Shown piece after piece: positions 27,059 to 35,043 of a stretch of DNA of 62,818 bases. Positions within the stretch are counted from its first letter, which is position 1. Each line of letters opens with the position of its first letter. This DNA is from Paracoccus ravus (GTDB taxonomy: Bacteria; Pseudomonadota; Alphaproteobacteria; Rhodobacterales; Rhodobacteraceae). The DNA is taken from NCBI RefSeq assembly GCF_004522175.1, contig NZ_SDEB01000023.1:1-62818 (forward strand), written 5' to 3'. Position numbers and translations under genes: made by a program. The notes below the pieces were generated by a model. That model was not told the origin of the DNA. It ran no database searches and was given only the letters and a program-made list of their open reading frames with translations.

Positions 27059-27789
27059 CAGAGTTCGTCCACGGTGCGCGGGAAGACGGATTGGAAGCCT
27101 TCGGCGTATTTGCAGTCGCGCCCGCCGGACTGGCCGCCCGAATTGCGCTTGAAGTGGTTGGCGCGCTGCTGGGCGACGCGGGTGTAATAGTCCCACAGAT
27201 GGACCTGCCCGTTCATGTGCTCCATCGCAGTGCGCTTCTTTTCCCAGACCGGGGTGATGTCGAGGAAGGTGTCGGGCTTCCAGCCCATCTGCTCGGTCTG
27301 GTGCGGCTCGAACAGGTAAAGCTGCGGCGCGCCCAACACCTTCTCGCCGGGGTTATGGCCCCAGGCCTGCGCGACCATGCGGCATTCCAGCGCCACCTGG
27401 GACATGTACATGTGGTCGGTATTATAGGGATCGTATTGGCTGTGGCTCATCATGAAGCTGGGCTGGACCTTGCGGATCAGATCGACCAGCTTGAACTTGT
27501 CCTCGCGTTCCAGATGCAGGGGATAGTCGCCCAGATCGAAGCATTCGAGATGCGCGACGCCCAGAACCTCGGCGGCGGCCTCGGCCTCGGCGCGGCGGAT
27601 CGCCTTGACCTCGTTTAGCGACTTGCCCTCTTTCCACAGCTTCGCGCTTTCGCCGCGCTCGCCAAAGGACAGGCAGGCGACGGTCACATCGTAGCCCATC
27701 TCGGCATGCAGCGCGATCGCGCCGCCACAGCGCCAGACGAAATCGGCGGCATGGGCGGATATGACCAATGCGGTCTTCTTGGCGGACAT
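27058..27789 (-). CDS. galB: 4-oxalomesaconate hydratase (PIG-L family)
   Basis: Hydrates 4-oxalomesaconate to 4-carboxy-4-hydroxy-2-oxoadipate. It is a 243-residue PIG-L/LmbE-fold zinc protein, the fold used by Pseudomonas putida GalB. The zinc region reads VISAHAADFVWRCGG at the N-terminus, with the second part SHSQYDPYNTDHMYMSQ. An excellent GGAGG box lies before the ATG at 27789. It is first in the operon and translationally coupled (TGATG) to the dioxygenase. PIG-L proteins include N-acetylglucosaminyl deacetylases, but the operon content and the AHAAD variant favour GalB. Confidence 0.85.
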   Translation of the reverse strand: MSAKKTALVISAHAADFVWRCGGAIALHAEMGYDVTVACLSFGERGESAKLWKEGKSLNEVKAIRRAEAEAAAEVLGVAHLECFDLGDYPLHLEREDKFKLVDLIRKVQPSFMMSHSQYDPYNTDHMYMSQVALECRMVAQAWGHNPGEKVLGAPQLYLFEPHQTEQMGWKPDTFLDITPVWEKKRTAMEHMNGQVHLWDYYTRVAQQRANHFKRNSGGQSGGRDCKYAEGFQSVFPRTVDEL

Positions 27790-27863
27790 CTTTCTTCCTC
27801 CGGATCAGTTGCCGGAAATCTGTCGCGGGCCGGCCGAAAGGGCAAATTGGAAGCGCGGCATCC

Positions 27864-27886
27864 GTGATAAGTTTGTGCTATATCAC
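27864..27886. promoter_or_regulatory. LysR-type operator between galB and dctP
   Basis: GTGATA (27864-27869) and TATCAC (27881-27886) form an interrupted dyad with an 11-base spacer and contain a T-N11-A core, the pattern of LysR-family binding sites. It is 75 bases from galB and 154 from dctP. A second dyad pairs CGCTAT at 27891-27896 with an ATAGCG further right near 27930. The double-HTH LysR gene at 30830-31996 is the likely binder. Confidence 0.55.
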
Positions 27887-28039
27887 TTTCCGCTATCATC
27901 TGAGCGCGCGGCGAATGTCGAATCTGCTATAGCGCAAATTTATGACCGTGGGCTGGCTTTGAATTGGCGGTTTCCGAGGCGGGCGGCGTAATTCCTTCCT
28001 ATCCGCGGGCGCGCCAGGCGCTCCGCCAAGGGGAGGATA

Positions 28040-29014
28040 ATGATGAGATCCGCATTCAAACTGGCCCTGTTCGGCCTGGCCCTGAGCAGCAGCGCCGTAT
28101 TCGCCGATGAGTTGAAATTTGCCAACTTCATGCCGCCGACGCATCCTTATGTCCCGGGCGCTTTCGAGCCCTTCGCCAAGGCCGTCACGGACGCCACCAA
28201 GGGCGAGGTCACGGTCAAGCTTTACAATGGCGGCGAGCTGGGTGCTGGCCCGGTCGAGCAATATTCCCGTGTCGTCGATGGCGTGGCCGAACTGGCGGTT
28301 TCGCTGCCCGGTTATACCGCCTCGCAGTTTCCGCTGACGCTGACGGCGGAACTGCCGGGTGTGCTGGACGAGGCCACCGGCACCGAGAACCTGTGGAAGC
28401 ATCTGAGCGAATTCGACCATGATTACCGCCGCGTGCAGCTGGTCGCGCTGTGGTCCAGCGCCGAGAACCTGCTCTTCAGCCGTGAGAAGCCGGTGCGCAG
28501 CTTGGCCGATGTGAAAGGCATGAAGATCCGCGTGCCCTCGCGCAATACCGGCCTTCTGGTCGAGGCCTGGGGCGGCACGCCGGTCTCGATGCCGGTGTCC
28601 GAGATTTACAACGCCATGCAGACCGGGGTGATCGACGCGGCGATGATCGACGGCACCGGGATCAACGCCTTCAAGCTGGCCGAGGTGGCCAATTCCATCA
28701 CCAAGGGGATGAAGACGACGAACTCGCCCTTCTTCATCATCATGAACCGGGACGCGTTCGACGCGCTGAGCCCGGAACAGCAGGAAGCCGTCAGGACCGC
28801 GGGCAAGCAGGCCTCGCTGGACGGGCAGAAGGTGCAACTGACTGTGGCCGAGAAGGGTCTGGCCGATTTCGCCGCCACCTCCGGCAAGGAAGTCATCACG
28901 CTGGACGCCGCCGCCGCCGCCGAATTCGATGCGGCCGCCGAGAACGTCACCCAGACGGTGCTGGCCGAAACCGAAGGCGCGCAGGCCATCGCCGATGCGC
29001 TGAAGGTCCAGTAA
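28040..29014 (+). CDS. dctP: TRAP transporter periplasmic binding protein
   Basis: Periplasmic solute receptor of a TRAP transporter, 324 residues. It has a Sec signal peptide (RSAFKLALFGLALSSSAVFA) and the DctP landmarks FANFMPPTHPYVPGAFEPFA and the carboxylate-binding Arg segment KGMKIRVPSR. GGGGAGG precedes the ATG pair at 28040/28043. It is divergent from the ring-cleavage operon and separated by 250 bases containing dyads, so it probably imports the aromatic acid or its precursor that the operon breaks down. Confidence 0.92.
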   Translation: MMRSAFKLALFGLALSSSAVFADELKFANFMPPTHPYVPGAFEPFAKAVTDATKGEVTVKLYNGGELGAGPVEQYSRVVDGVAELAVSLPGYTASQFPLTLTAELPGVLDEATGTENLWKHLSEFDHDYRRVQLVALWSSAENLLFSREKPVRSLADVKGMKIRVPSRNTGLLVEAWGGTPVSMPVSEIYNAMQTGVIDAAMIDGTGINAFKLAEVANSITKGMKTTNSPFFIIMNRDAFDALSPEQQEAVRTAGKQASLDGQKVQLTVAEKGLADFAATSGKEVITLDAAAAAEFDAAAENVTQTVLAETEGAQAIADALKVQ

Positions 29015-29019
29015 CCGCC

Positions 29020-29520
29020 ATGCGCCGGTTTCTTGGCCTTGCCCGGTCGGACTGTCTGGACCGGGCGACCCTGTGGCTGGCGATGCTGGCCGCAGGGGCG
29101 CTGCTCTTCATGGTGGCGGTGATCTCGGCGGGCGTCGTGCTGCGCTATGCCTTCGGCATCCCCGTGCTGGGCCTCAACGAGATCAATCAGATGACCGCTG
29201 TGGTGCTGGTGATGGCCGCGCTGCCTTATTGCACCGCCCGCAACGGCCATGTCGGCGTCGATGTCTTCGACAATGCGATCGGGCGCTGGGGGCGCTTTGC
29301 CGGCGATATCGGCTCACGGCTGCTCTCGGCGTTTGTGCTGTCGGTGCTGGTGCGCCGCGCCGTCGCCAAGGCGCTGGACGCTTATGAATTCGAGGATACG
29401 ACCAATATGCTCGGCCTGCCCATCTGGCCCTTCTACGGCGTGCTGGCGCTTGGCATGGCGCTTTGCGTGCTGGTCTTCGCCGTGCAGATCTTCGGCCTTC
29501 TTCGCGAAGGAGCCCGCTGA
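29020..29520 (+). CDS. dctQ: TRAP transporter small membrane subunit
   Basis: The 166-residue DctQ subunit with four membrane helices (about residues 18-40, 52-70, 92-112 and 132-155). It starts six bases after dctP and ends overlapping dctM. The segment EINQMTAVVLVMAALPYCTA is a recognisable DctQ block. Confidence 0.9.
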   Translation: MRRFLGLARSDCLDRATLWLAMLAAGALLFMVAVISAGVVLRYAFGIPVLGLNEINQMTAVVLVMAALPYCTARNGHVGVDVFDNAIGRWGRFAGDIGSRLLSAFVLSVLVRRAVAKALDAYEFEDTTNMLGLPIWPFYGVLALGMALCVLVFAVQIFGLLREGAR

Positions 29521-30824
29521 TGGAACCGACCACGATCGGCCTTCTGGGCATCGCGTTCCTGTTTCTTCTGATGATCTTCCGCACACCGGTGGCCTTTGCC
29601 ATGCTGCTCTCGGGCTTCTTCGGCATGTGGGCGCTCGAGGGGTTCCGCACCGCCGGCGCGCTGATCATGACCGAAAGCTTTTCGGCGGTCGCGAGCGAGA
29701 CCCTGATCGTCGTGCCGATGTTCGTGCTTCTGGGGAATATCGCTTCGGCTGCGGGCTTCTCGCGCGGTCTCTATGACGCGGCCTTCGCCTGGGTCGGGCA
29801 TTTCCGGGGCGGGCTGGCCTCGGCCTCGGTGCTGGGCTGCGCGGCGTTTTCCGCGGTCTCGGGATCTTCGGTGGCGACCGCCGTCACCATCGGCAAGGTC
29901 GCGCTGCCCGAGATGCGGCGGCTGGGCTATGCCGACGGGCTGGCGACCGGATCGGTCGCGGCGGGGGGGACGCTGGGTTTCCTGATCCCGCCCTCGACCG
30001 GCTTCGTGCTTTACGCCATCCTGACCGAGCAATCCATCGGGCGGCTCTTTATGGCGGGCATCGGGCCGGGTGTGCTGCTGATGGTGCTGTTCATGGCGAC
30101 CGTCTGGCTGGTCGCCTTGCGCGATCCGGCGCTTGCGCCCGCAGGTCCGAATGTGCCACTCGCCGAGCGCTTTCGCATCCTTGGCCGCGCTGCACCGCTT
30201 CTGGTGGTGATGGTGCTGACCATTGGCGGTATCTATGTCGGCGCCTTCACTCCGGTCGAAGCCTCGGGCATCGGTGCGGCGCTGGTGATCTTGCTGGCGC
30301 TCGCCAGCGGCAAGCTGGGCTGGCGCGGCTTTTCCGAGGCCGTCATGGACACGCTCAAGACCTCGGCCATGCTCTACATGATCGTGATTGGTGCGAATGT
30401 GCTGAACCCGTTCTTTGCGGTGACGCAGATCCCGGCTTTTCTGGGCGAGGGGCTGCAGGGCCTCGGCCTTGGTCCCTATGGCACGCTCACCGTGATCATC
30501 CTCGCCTATGTGGTGATGGGCATGTTCATGGACGGGCTGTCGATGCTGGTGATCTCGATCCCGATCGTCTTCCCGGTGATCACCGAGCTCGGCTTCGACC
30601 CGATCTGGTTCGGCGTCATCGCGGTGATCGTGATCGAGATGGGCATGATCACCCCGCCGGTGGGGCTGAACGTGTTCGTCGTACGCGGGGTGGCCGGCGA
30701 TGTTCCGCTGGCGACGGTGTTCCGGGGCGTGATGCCGTTCCTGCTGGCGATGCTGCTGGGGCTGATCCTGATCGTTCTGGTGCCGCAGATCGCGCTGTTC
30801 ATCCCGAACTCGATGTTCGGCTGA
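29520..30824 (+). CDS. dctM: TRAP transporter large permease subunit
   Basis: The 434-residue DctM transport subunit, about 12 membrane helices, sodium-driven in characterised members. Landmarks are MLLSGFFGMWALEG near the start, GSSVATAVTIGKVALPEM, and GFLIPPSTGFVLYAILTEQSIGRLF (residues about 155-180). Its ATG overlaps the dctQ stop in TGATG; upstream in-frame Mets lie within dctQ. It converges with the LysR gene with only five bases between stops and no terminator visible. Confidence 0.93.
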   Translation: MEPTTIGLLGIAFLFLLMIFRTPVAFAMLLSGFFGMWALEGFRTAGALIMTESFSAVASETLIVVPMFVLLGNIASAAGFSRGLYDAAFAWVGHFRGGLASASVLGCAAFSAVSGSSVATAVTIGKVALPEMRRLGYADGLATGSVAAGGTLGFLIPPSTGFVLYAILTEQSIGRLFMAGIGPGVLLMVLFMATVWLVALRDPALAPAGPNVPLAERFRILGRAAPLLVVMVLTIGGIYVGAFTPVEASGIGAALVILLALASGKLGWRGFSEAVMDTLKTSAMLYMIVIGANVLNPFFAVTQIPAFLGEGLQGLGLGPYGTLTVIILAYVVMGMFMDGLSMLVISIPIVFPVITELGFDPIWFGVIAVIVIEMGMITPPVGLNVFVVRGVAGDVPLATVFRGVMPFLLAMLLGLILIVLVPQIALFIPNSMFG

Positions 30825-30829
30825 GCGCT

Positions 30830-31996
30830 TCAGGGTGCGGTCAGCCGTGCCGCGCTTTGGCGCAGGATGTCCAGAAACTCGCGCTGCGCCCGCGTCGGTT
30901 CCCAGCCGGCGCGGGTCGTCACGCCGATGGGGCGCATCGCGAAGGGCAGGGGAACGGGCAGGATAGCAAGCGATGCGGCCTCGACCTCGGCCTGCATCCG
31001 CGAGACACCGCCCAGATGATCGCTGCCGCGCAGGATCTCGCGCATCATGATCACGGACGAGGTTTCGATCACATTGGGCAGGCTGTGACCGAGCAACAGC
31101 GCGTCGAGAATGCCGCGAATGGGGGTCGAGCGGCGTGGCATGACCCAAGGGTAGCTCGCAAGATTAGGGGTCTCGATACCCGAGCGGGACAGCAGCGGAT
31201 GGTCTTTGCGCGCCACGACGACGACCTCATCGTCGAAAAGGCGCTCCTGCGCGATATCCTCGATCGGACTGGGCAGGCGCAGCGCGCCCAGCATCATGTC
31301 GATCTCGCCGCGCCGCAAGCCGGTCAGCAATTCGTCATAGCGCCCGTCGATCACCTCAAAGGGAAAGCTGGGTCGCGCTTTGCGGAATTCCAGAATGGCC
31401 GAAGGCAGCCAGCCCGAGCGCGACAGCGGCAGCGCCCCGATCACGATGCGCCCGACCTCGCGCCCGCCAAGCGCGGCAAGGTCCGATTCCGCCTGATCCA
31501 GCTCCGCCATGGCAAGCCGCGCGGCCTGGGCCAGATGTTGACCCGCGCGGGTGGTGATCAGCCCATGCGCGGTGCGTTGGAACAGGCTGACTCCGGCGGC
31601 CTGCTCCAGTGTCGAAGCGGCGCGATGCACGGTGGGCTGCGCCAGACCCAGCTTGCGCGCGGCAAGGGTGAAATTCTCCATCTCGGTCACGGCGATCAGC
31701 GCGGAAAGCTGCGCCCATGTCGCCTGTACCCGAACCGAGCGGGCCATATCGGCCATTACCGTGTCGAGAAGCCGCAGCGCCCGCGTGGCGCGATGGGCCA
31801 GGATCTCGCCCGCCTCGGTCACATAGAGGCCCTGCGGGCTGCGCTGGAAAAGCACCTGCCCGGTGTCCTGCCCGAGCTTGGCCATGGCCTGCGTGACCGC
31901 CGGTTGCGAGACATGGCAGATCTCGGCGGCCCGGGTGACGGAATTGCTGCGTGCCAATGCGAGAAACATCCTGAGATGGCGAAGACTGGGCAGCAT
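30830..31996 (-). CDS. LysR-family regulator with two HTH domains
   Basis: A 388-residue LysR-type protein, about 90 longer than usual because it carries two LysR helix-turn-helix domains: residues 3-62 (FLALARSNSVTRAAEICHVS, QPAVTQAMAKLG) and 93-152 (LIAVTEMENFTLAARKLGLA, QPTVHRAASTLE), before the effector domain. Tandem-HTH LysR proteins are known but uncommon. The ATG at 31996 is chosen because the first HTH starts there; one 15 codons upstream is possible. It probably controls the divergent galB and dctP promoters at 27.8 kb and responds to the aromatic substrate or a ring-cleavage product. Confidence 0.87.
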   Translation of the reverse strand: MLPSLRHLRMFLALARSNSVTRAAEICHVSQPAVTQAMAKLGQDTGQVLFQRSPQGLYVTEAGEILAHRATRALRLLDTVMADMARSVRVQATWAQLSALIAVTEMENFTLAARKLGLAQPTVHRAASTLEQAAGVSLFQRTAHGLITTRAGQHLAQAARLAMAELDQAESDLAALGGREVGRIVIGALPLSRSGWLPSAILEFRKARPSFPFEVIDGRYDELLTGLRRGEIDMMLGALRLPSPIEDIAQERLFDDEVVVVARKDHPLLSRSGIETPNLASYPWVMPRRSTPIRGILDALLLGHSLPNVIETSSVIMMREILRGSDHLGGVSRMQAEVEAASLAILPVPLPFAMRPIGVTTRAGWEPTRAQREFLDILRQSAARLTAP

Positions 31997-32164
31997 GCGG
32001 AAATCCCTGACGATGCTCCGGCCATACAGGCTTTGCCGCATGGGCGCAAACCCGCCCCTTGCGACGCGACCGGGACGGGCCCGCGCCCCGGCCGCCGCTT
32101 GCCGAACTTGCGCCCATGGCCGTTTTCCCCGACACAGGGGGCGAACCGGGGAGAGGGAGAGAAG

Positions 32165-33178
32165 ATGAGCAACCGCAAGATCCGATGGGGCGTGCTGTCC
32201 ACCGCGAATATCGGCCTGACCAAGGTGATACCGGCCATCATGAAATCGCCCCATTCCGAGGTGGTGGCCATCGCCTCGCGCAGCGAGGCCGCCGCCCGTG
32301 CCGCGGCAGACCGGCTGGGGATCGCCCGCGCGCATGGCTCCTATGAGGCCCTGCTGGCCGACCCCGATGTGGATGCGATCTATAATCCCCTGCCCAACCA
32401 TCTTCATGTGCCCATGACCCTTGCCGCGAATGCCGCGGGCAAGCATGTGCTGTGCGAAAAGCCCATCGCTCTCACGGAGGCCGAGGCGGCGCAATTGCGC
32501 GGGGCCGACCAGCGGCTGCTGATCCACGAAGGATTCATGGTCCGCTTTCACCGTCAATGGCAGCGCGCCCATGAGATCGCCGCCTCGGGCGAGCTGGGCG
32601 AGGTCCGGCTGGTCCGGGCGCTGTTCTCCTATTTCAACGATGACCCCGGCAATGTACGCAACCGCGCCGATATCGGCGGCGGCGGGATCCTGGATATCGG
32701 CTGCTATCCGGTCACTGCGGGGCGGTTTTTCTTTGATTGTGAACCGCGCCGGGTGGTCTCGCTGATGGAACGCGACCCCGGTTTCGGCACCGACCGCCTT
32801 GCCAGCGTGATCGCTGATTTCGGGGCGGGGCGGCAGCTTGCCTTTACCGTCTCGACCCAGCTTGTCCCGACCCAATCACTCGAGATCGTCGGAACGCGGG
32901 GGCGGGTCGAGATCGTGATCCCCTTCAACGCGCCAGCCGATGGTGCGACGGCCCTCCTTGTCGATCAGGGCGCGTCGCTTGACGGGTCGCTTGCGCGGCG
33001 CGAGATCCTGCCGCGCTCGGATCAATATGCCGATATGGCCGAGGCCTTTGCGCTGGCGGCGCTGGGACAGGGGAAATTGCGCTGGGGGGTCGAGGACGCG
33101 ATACGCTCGATGCGCGTGCTGGACGCGATCGCCGAAAGCGAAAAGCGTGGTGGCTGGATCGCGGTCGCCGAGAAATGA
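32165..33178 (+). CDS. Gfo/Idh/MocA-family NAD(P) oxidoreductase
   Basis: A 337-residue sugar- or polyol-type dehydrogenase. The Rossmann motif begins WGVLSTANIG, the EKP motif is HVLCEKPIALT near residue 98, and the catalytic His-containing segment is GGGILDIGCYPV near residue 180. AGGGAGAGAAG precedes the ATG at 32165. It is divergent from the LysR gene. Substrate unknown; trans-1,2-dihydrobenzene-1,2-diol dehydrogenase-like enzymes share this N-terminus, so a cis/trans-diol role near aromatic genes is possible. Confidence 0.85.
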   Translation: MSNRKIRWGVLSTANIGLTKVIPAIMKSPHSEVVAIASRSEAAARAAADRLGIARAHGSYEALLADPDVDAIYNPLPNHLHVPMTLAANAAGKHVLCEKPIALTEAEAAQLRGADQRLLIHEGFMVRFHRQWQRAHEIAASGELGEVRLVRALFSYFNDDPGNVRNRADIGGGGILDIGCYPVTAGRFFFDCEPRRVVSLMERDPGFGTDRLASVIADFGAGRQLAFTVSTQLVPTQSLEIVGTRGRVEIVIPFNAPADGATALLVDQGASLDGSLARREILPRSDQYADMAEAFALAALGQGKLRWGVEDAIRSMRVLDAIAESEKRGGWIAVAEK

Positions 33179-33304
33179 TCCGGTTTGGCGCGAATGGCAA
33201 CATATCTGGCGCACAAGGCAAAGATCGGCCCGCCAGACCGGCCCTAGGCTGCGACATCCCCCTTTTGCCGCGGCGTAGGAAGCGGCATCGCAGCCACGAG
33301 GCCC

Positions 33305-34864
33305 ATGATGAGCACGAATTCCGAAGGCCGCTCCGGCAGGTTCAACCGCCGCCAGTTCCTGAACGCCACCAGCGGCATCGCCGCGACCGCGATGATCGGG
33401 ATTGCTGCACGACCGGCGCAGGGGGGCAGCGCGATGAGTGATCCAAGCCGCCTTGGCGTCGTCGATCTTGCCCGCGCGATCCGCGCCAAGGACGTCTCGT
33501 GCCGCGAGGTCATGCAGGCCTGTCTGGCGCGGATCGAGGCCGAGAACCCGACCTATAACGCCATCGTCTCGTTGCAGGACCCCGAAAAGCTGATGGCCGC
33601 CGCCGACGCGGCCGATCGCGCGCTCTCGCAGGGGCGGGAACTGGGCGCGCTGCACGGCATCCCGCAGGCCCCCAAGGATCTGACCGCGACTGCGGGCATC
33701 CCGACGACGCAGGGCTCTGCCATCCTTCGCGACTATGTCCCCAAGACCGATAGCGTCATCGTCGAGCGCGCACGGCGCGAGGGCGCAATCCTGATCGGCA
33801 AGACCAATACGCCGGAATTCGGGCTGGGCTCGCACACCTATAACGCCGTCTTCGGCACCACGGTGAATGCCCTCGATCCCCGGCTGTCGGCGGGCGGGTC
33901 CAGCGGCGGCGCGGCGGTCGCGCTGGCGCGCCACATGCTGCCGGTCGCGGATGGCAGCGACATGATGGGCTCGCTGCGCAATCCGGCGGGCTGGAACAAT
34001 GTCGTGGGGTTCCGCCCGACCCAGGGGCTGGTGCCCTATGCGCCCACGGGCGAGGTCTTCGTCCAGCAGCTTGGCTATGAAGGGCCGATGGGGCGCACGG
34101 TCGCGGACACCGCCTATCTGCTGTCGGTTCAGGCCGGTTACGACGCCCGCGCGCCCTTGTCGCTGGATATCGACGGACGGCAGTTCCGTGACGGCCTGTC
34201 GCGCGACGTCAAGGGGATGCGGATCGGCTGGCTGGGCGATCTTGGCGGCCACCTTCCGACCGAAGCGGGTGTGCTCGAGACCTGCCGCAAGGCGTTGGGT
34301 CATTTCACCGCGCTCGGCTGTGAGGTCGAAGAGGCGCGTATCGACCATGACATGGACGCGCTTTGGCAGACCTGGCTGACCCTGCGCAGCTTTACCATCG
34401 CGGGCGTGGCGCGGCCGCTTTATGAAAACGAGGCCGCCCGCGCGCAGATGAAGCCCGAGGCGATCTGGGAGATCGAGATGGGGCTGAAGCTCAGCGGGAC
34501 GGATATCTATGCCGCGAGCGCCGCGCGATCGGCCTTTCACCAGGCGATGCTGGCGGCATTCCAGCGCCACGATTTCCTGGTCCTGCCCACGGCGCAGATT
34601 TTCCCCTTTGACGCCAAGCTCGACTGGCCCAAGGAAATCGCGGGCAGGTCGATGGACAGCTATCACCGCTGGATGGAGGTCGTCATTCCCGCAACACTCG
34701 CCGGAACCCCGGTCGCGGCGGTCCCCGCCGGTTTCGGCCCAAGGGGGGCAAGCCAGCCGATGGGGCTGCAGATCATCGGCCCGCGCCGTGCGGATCTGGC
34801 CGTGCTGCAGATCGCCCATGCCTATGAACAGGCAAGCGGCTTTCCCGGACAGCTGCCCGGCTGA
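33305..34864 (+). CDS. Tat-exported amidase-signature hydrolase
   Basis: A 519-residue amidase-signature enzyme with a twin-arginine signal (FNRRQFLNATSGIAATAMIG), so it should be folded in the cytoplasm and exported. The catalytic triad is Lys in PQAPKDLTATAG, cis-Ser in SAGGSSGGAAVAL and the acyl-enzyme Ser in DGSDMMGSLRNPAGW. It may release a carboxylate in the periplasm for the DASS permease that follows 180 bases later. Most amidase-signature enzymes are cytoplasmic, so export is unusual but seen in Tat-encoded paralogues. Confidence 0.86.
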   Translation: MMSTNSEGRSGRFNRRQFLNATSGIAATAMIGIAARPAQGGSAMSDPSRLGVVDLARAIRAKDVSCREVMQACLARIEAENPTYNAIVSLQDPEKLMAAADAADRALSQGRELGALHGIPQAPKDLTATAGIPTTQGSAILRDYVPKTDSVIVERARREGAILIGKTNTPEFGLGSHTYNAVFGTTVNALDPRLSAGGSSGGAAVALARHMLPVADGSDMMGSLRNPAGWNNVVGFRPTQGLVPYAPTGEVFVQQLGYEGPMGRTVADTAYLLSVQAGYDARAPLSLDIDGRQFRDGLSRDVKGMRIGWLGDLGGHLPTEAGVLETCRKALGHFTALGCEVEEARIDHDMDALWQTWLTLRSFTIAGVARPLYENEAARAQMKPEAIWEIEMGLKLSGTDIYAASAARSAFHQAMLAAFQRHDFLVLPTAQIFPFDAKLDWPKEIAGRSMDSYHRWMEVVIPATLAGTPVAAVPAGFGPRGASQPMGLQIIGPRRADLAVLQIAHAYEQASGFPGQLPG

Positions 34865-35043
34865 GGCCATGACCTGACGGCGGCGCGGGCGCGATCCGCC
34901 CAGCCGACCAGCGGATGATTTCAGGATTTACCGCGCCCTCGCCTGGGTTAGACTTGGCGGGGGCGACCTCTTGCAGTTGGGTTGACTTTTTCCGCGGCCG
35001 CGCGGTGAAGCCCGGCCGCGTCCGGACTGATGCAGGAGAGACA

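Noticed and set aside
30857..32164. Plus-strand 5' extension of the Gfo/Idh gene through the LysR gene
   Set aside because: The homology starts at 32165; the extension is antisense to LysR and lacks conservation.
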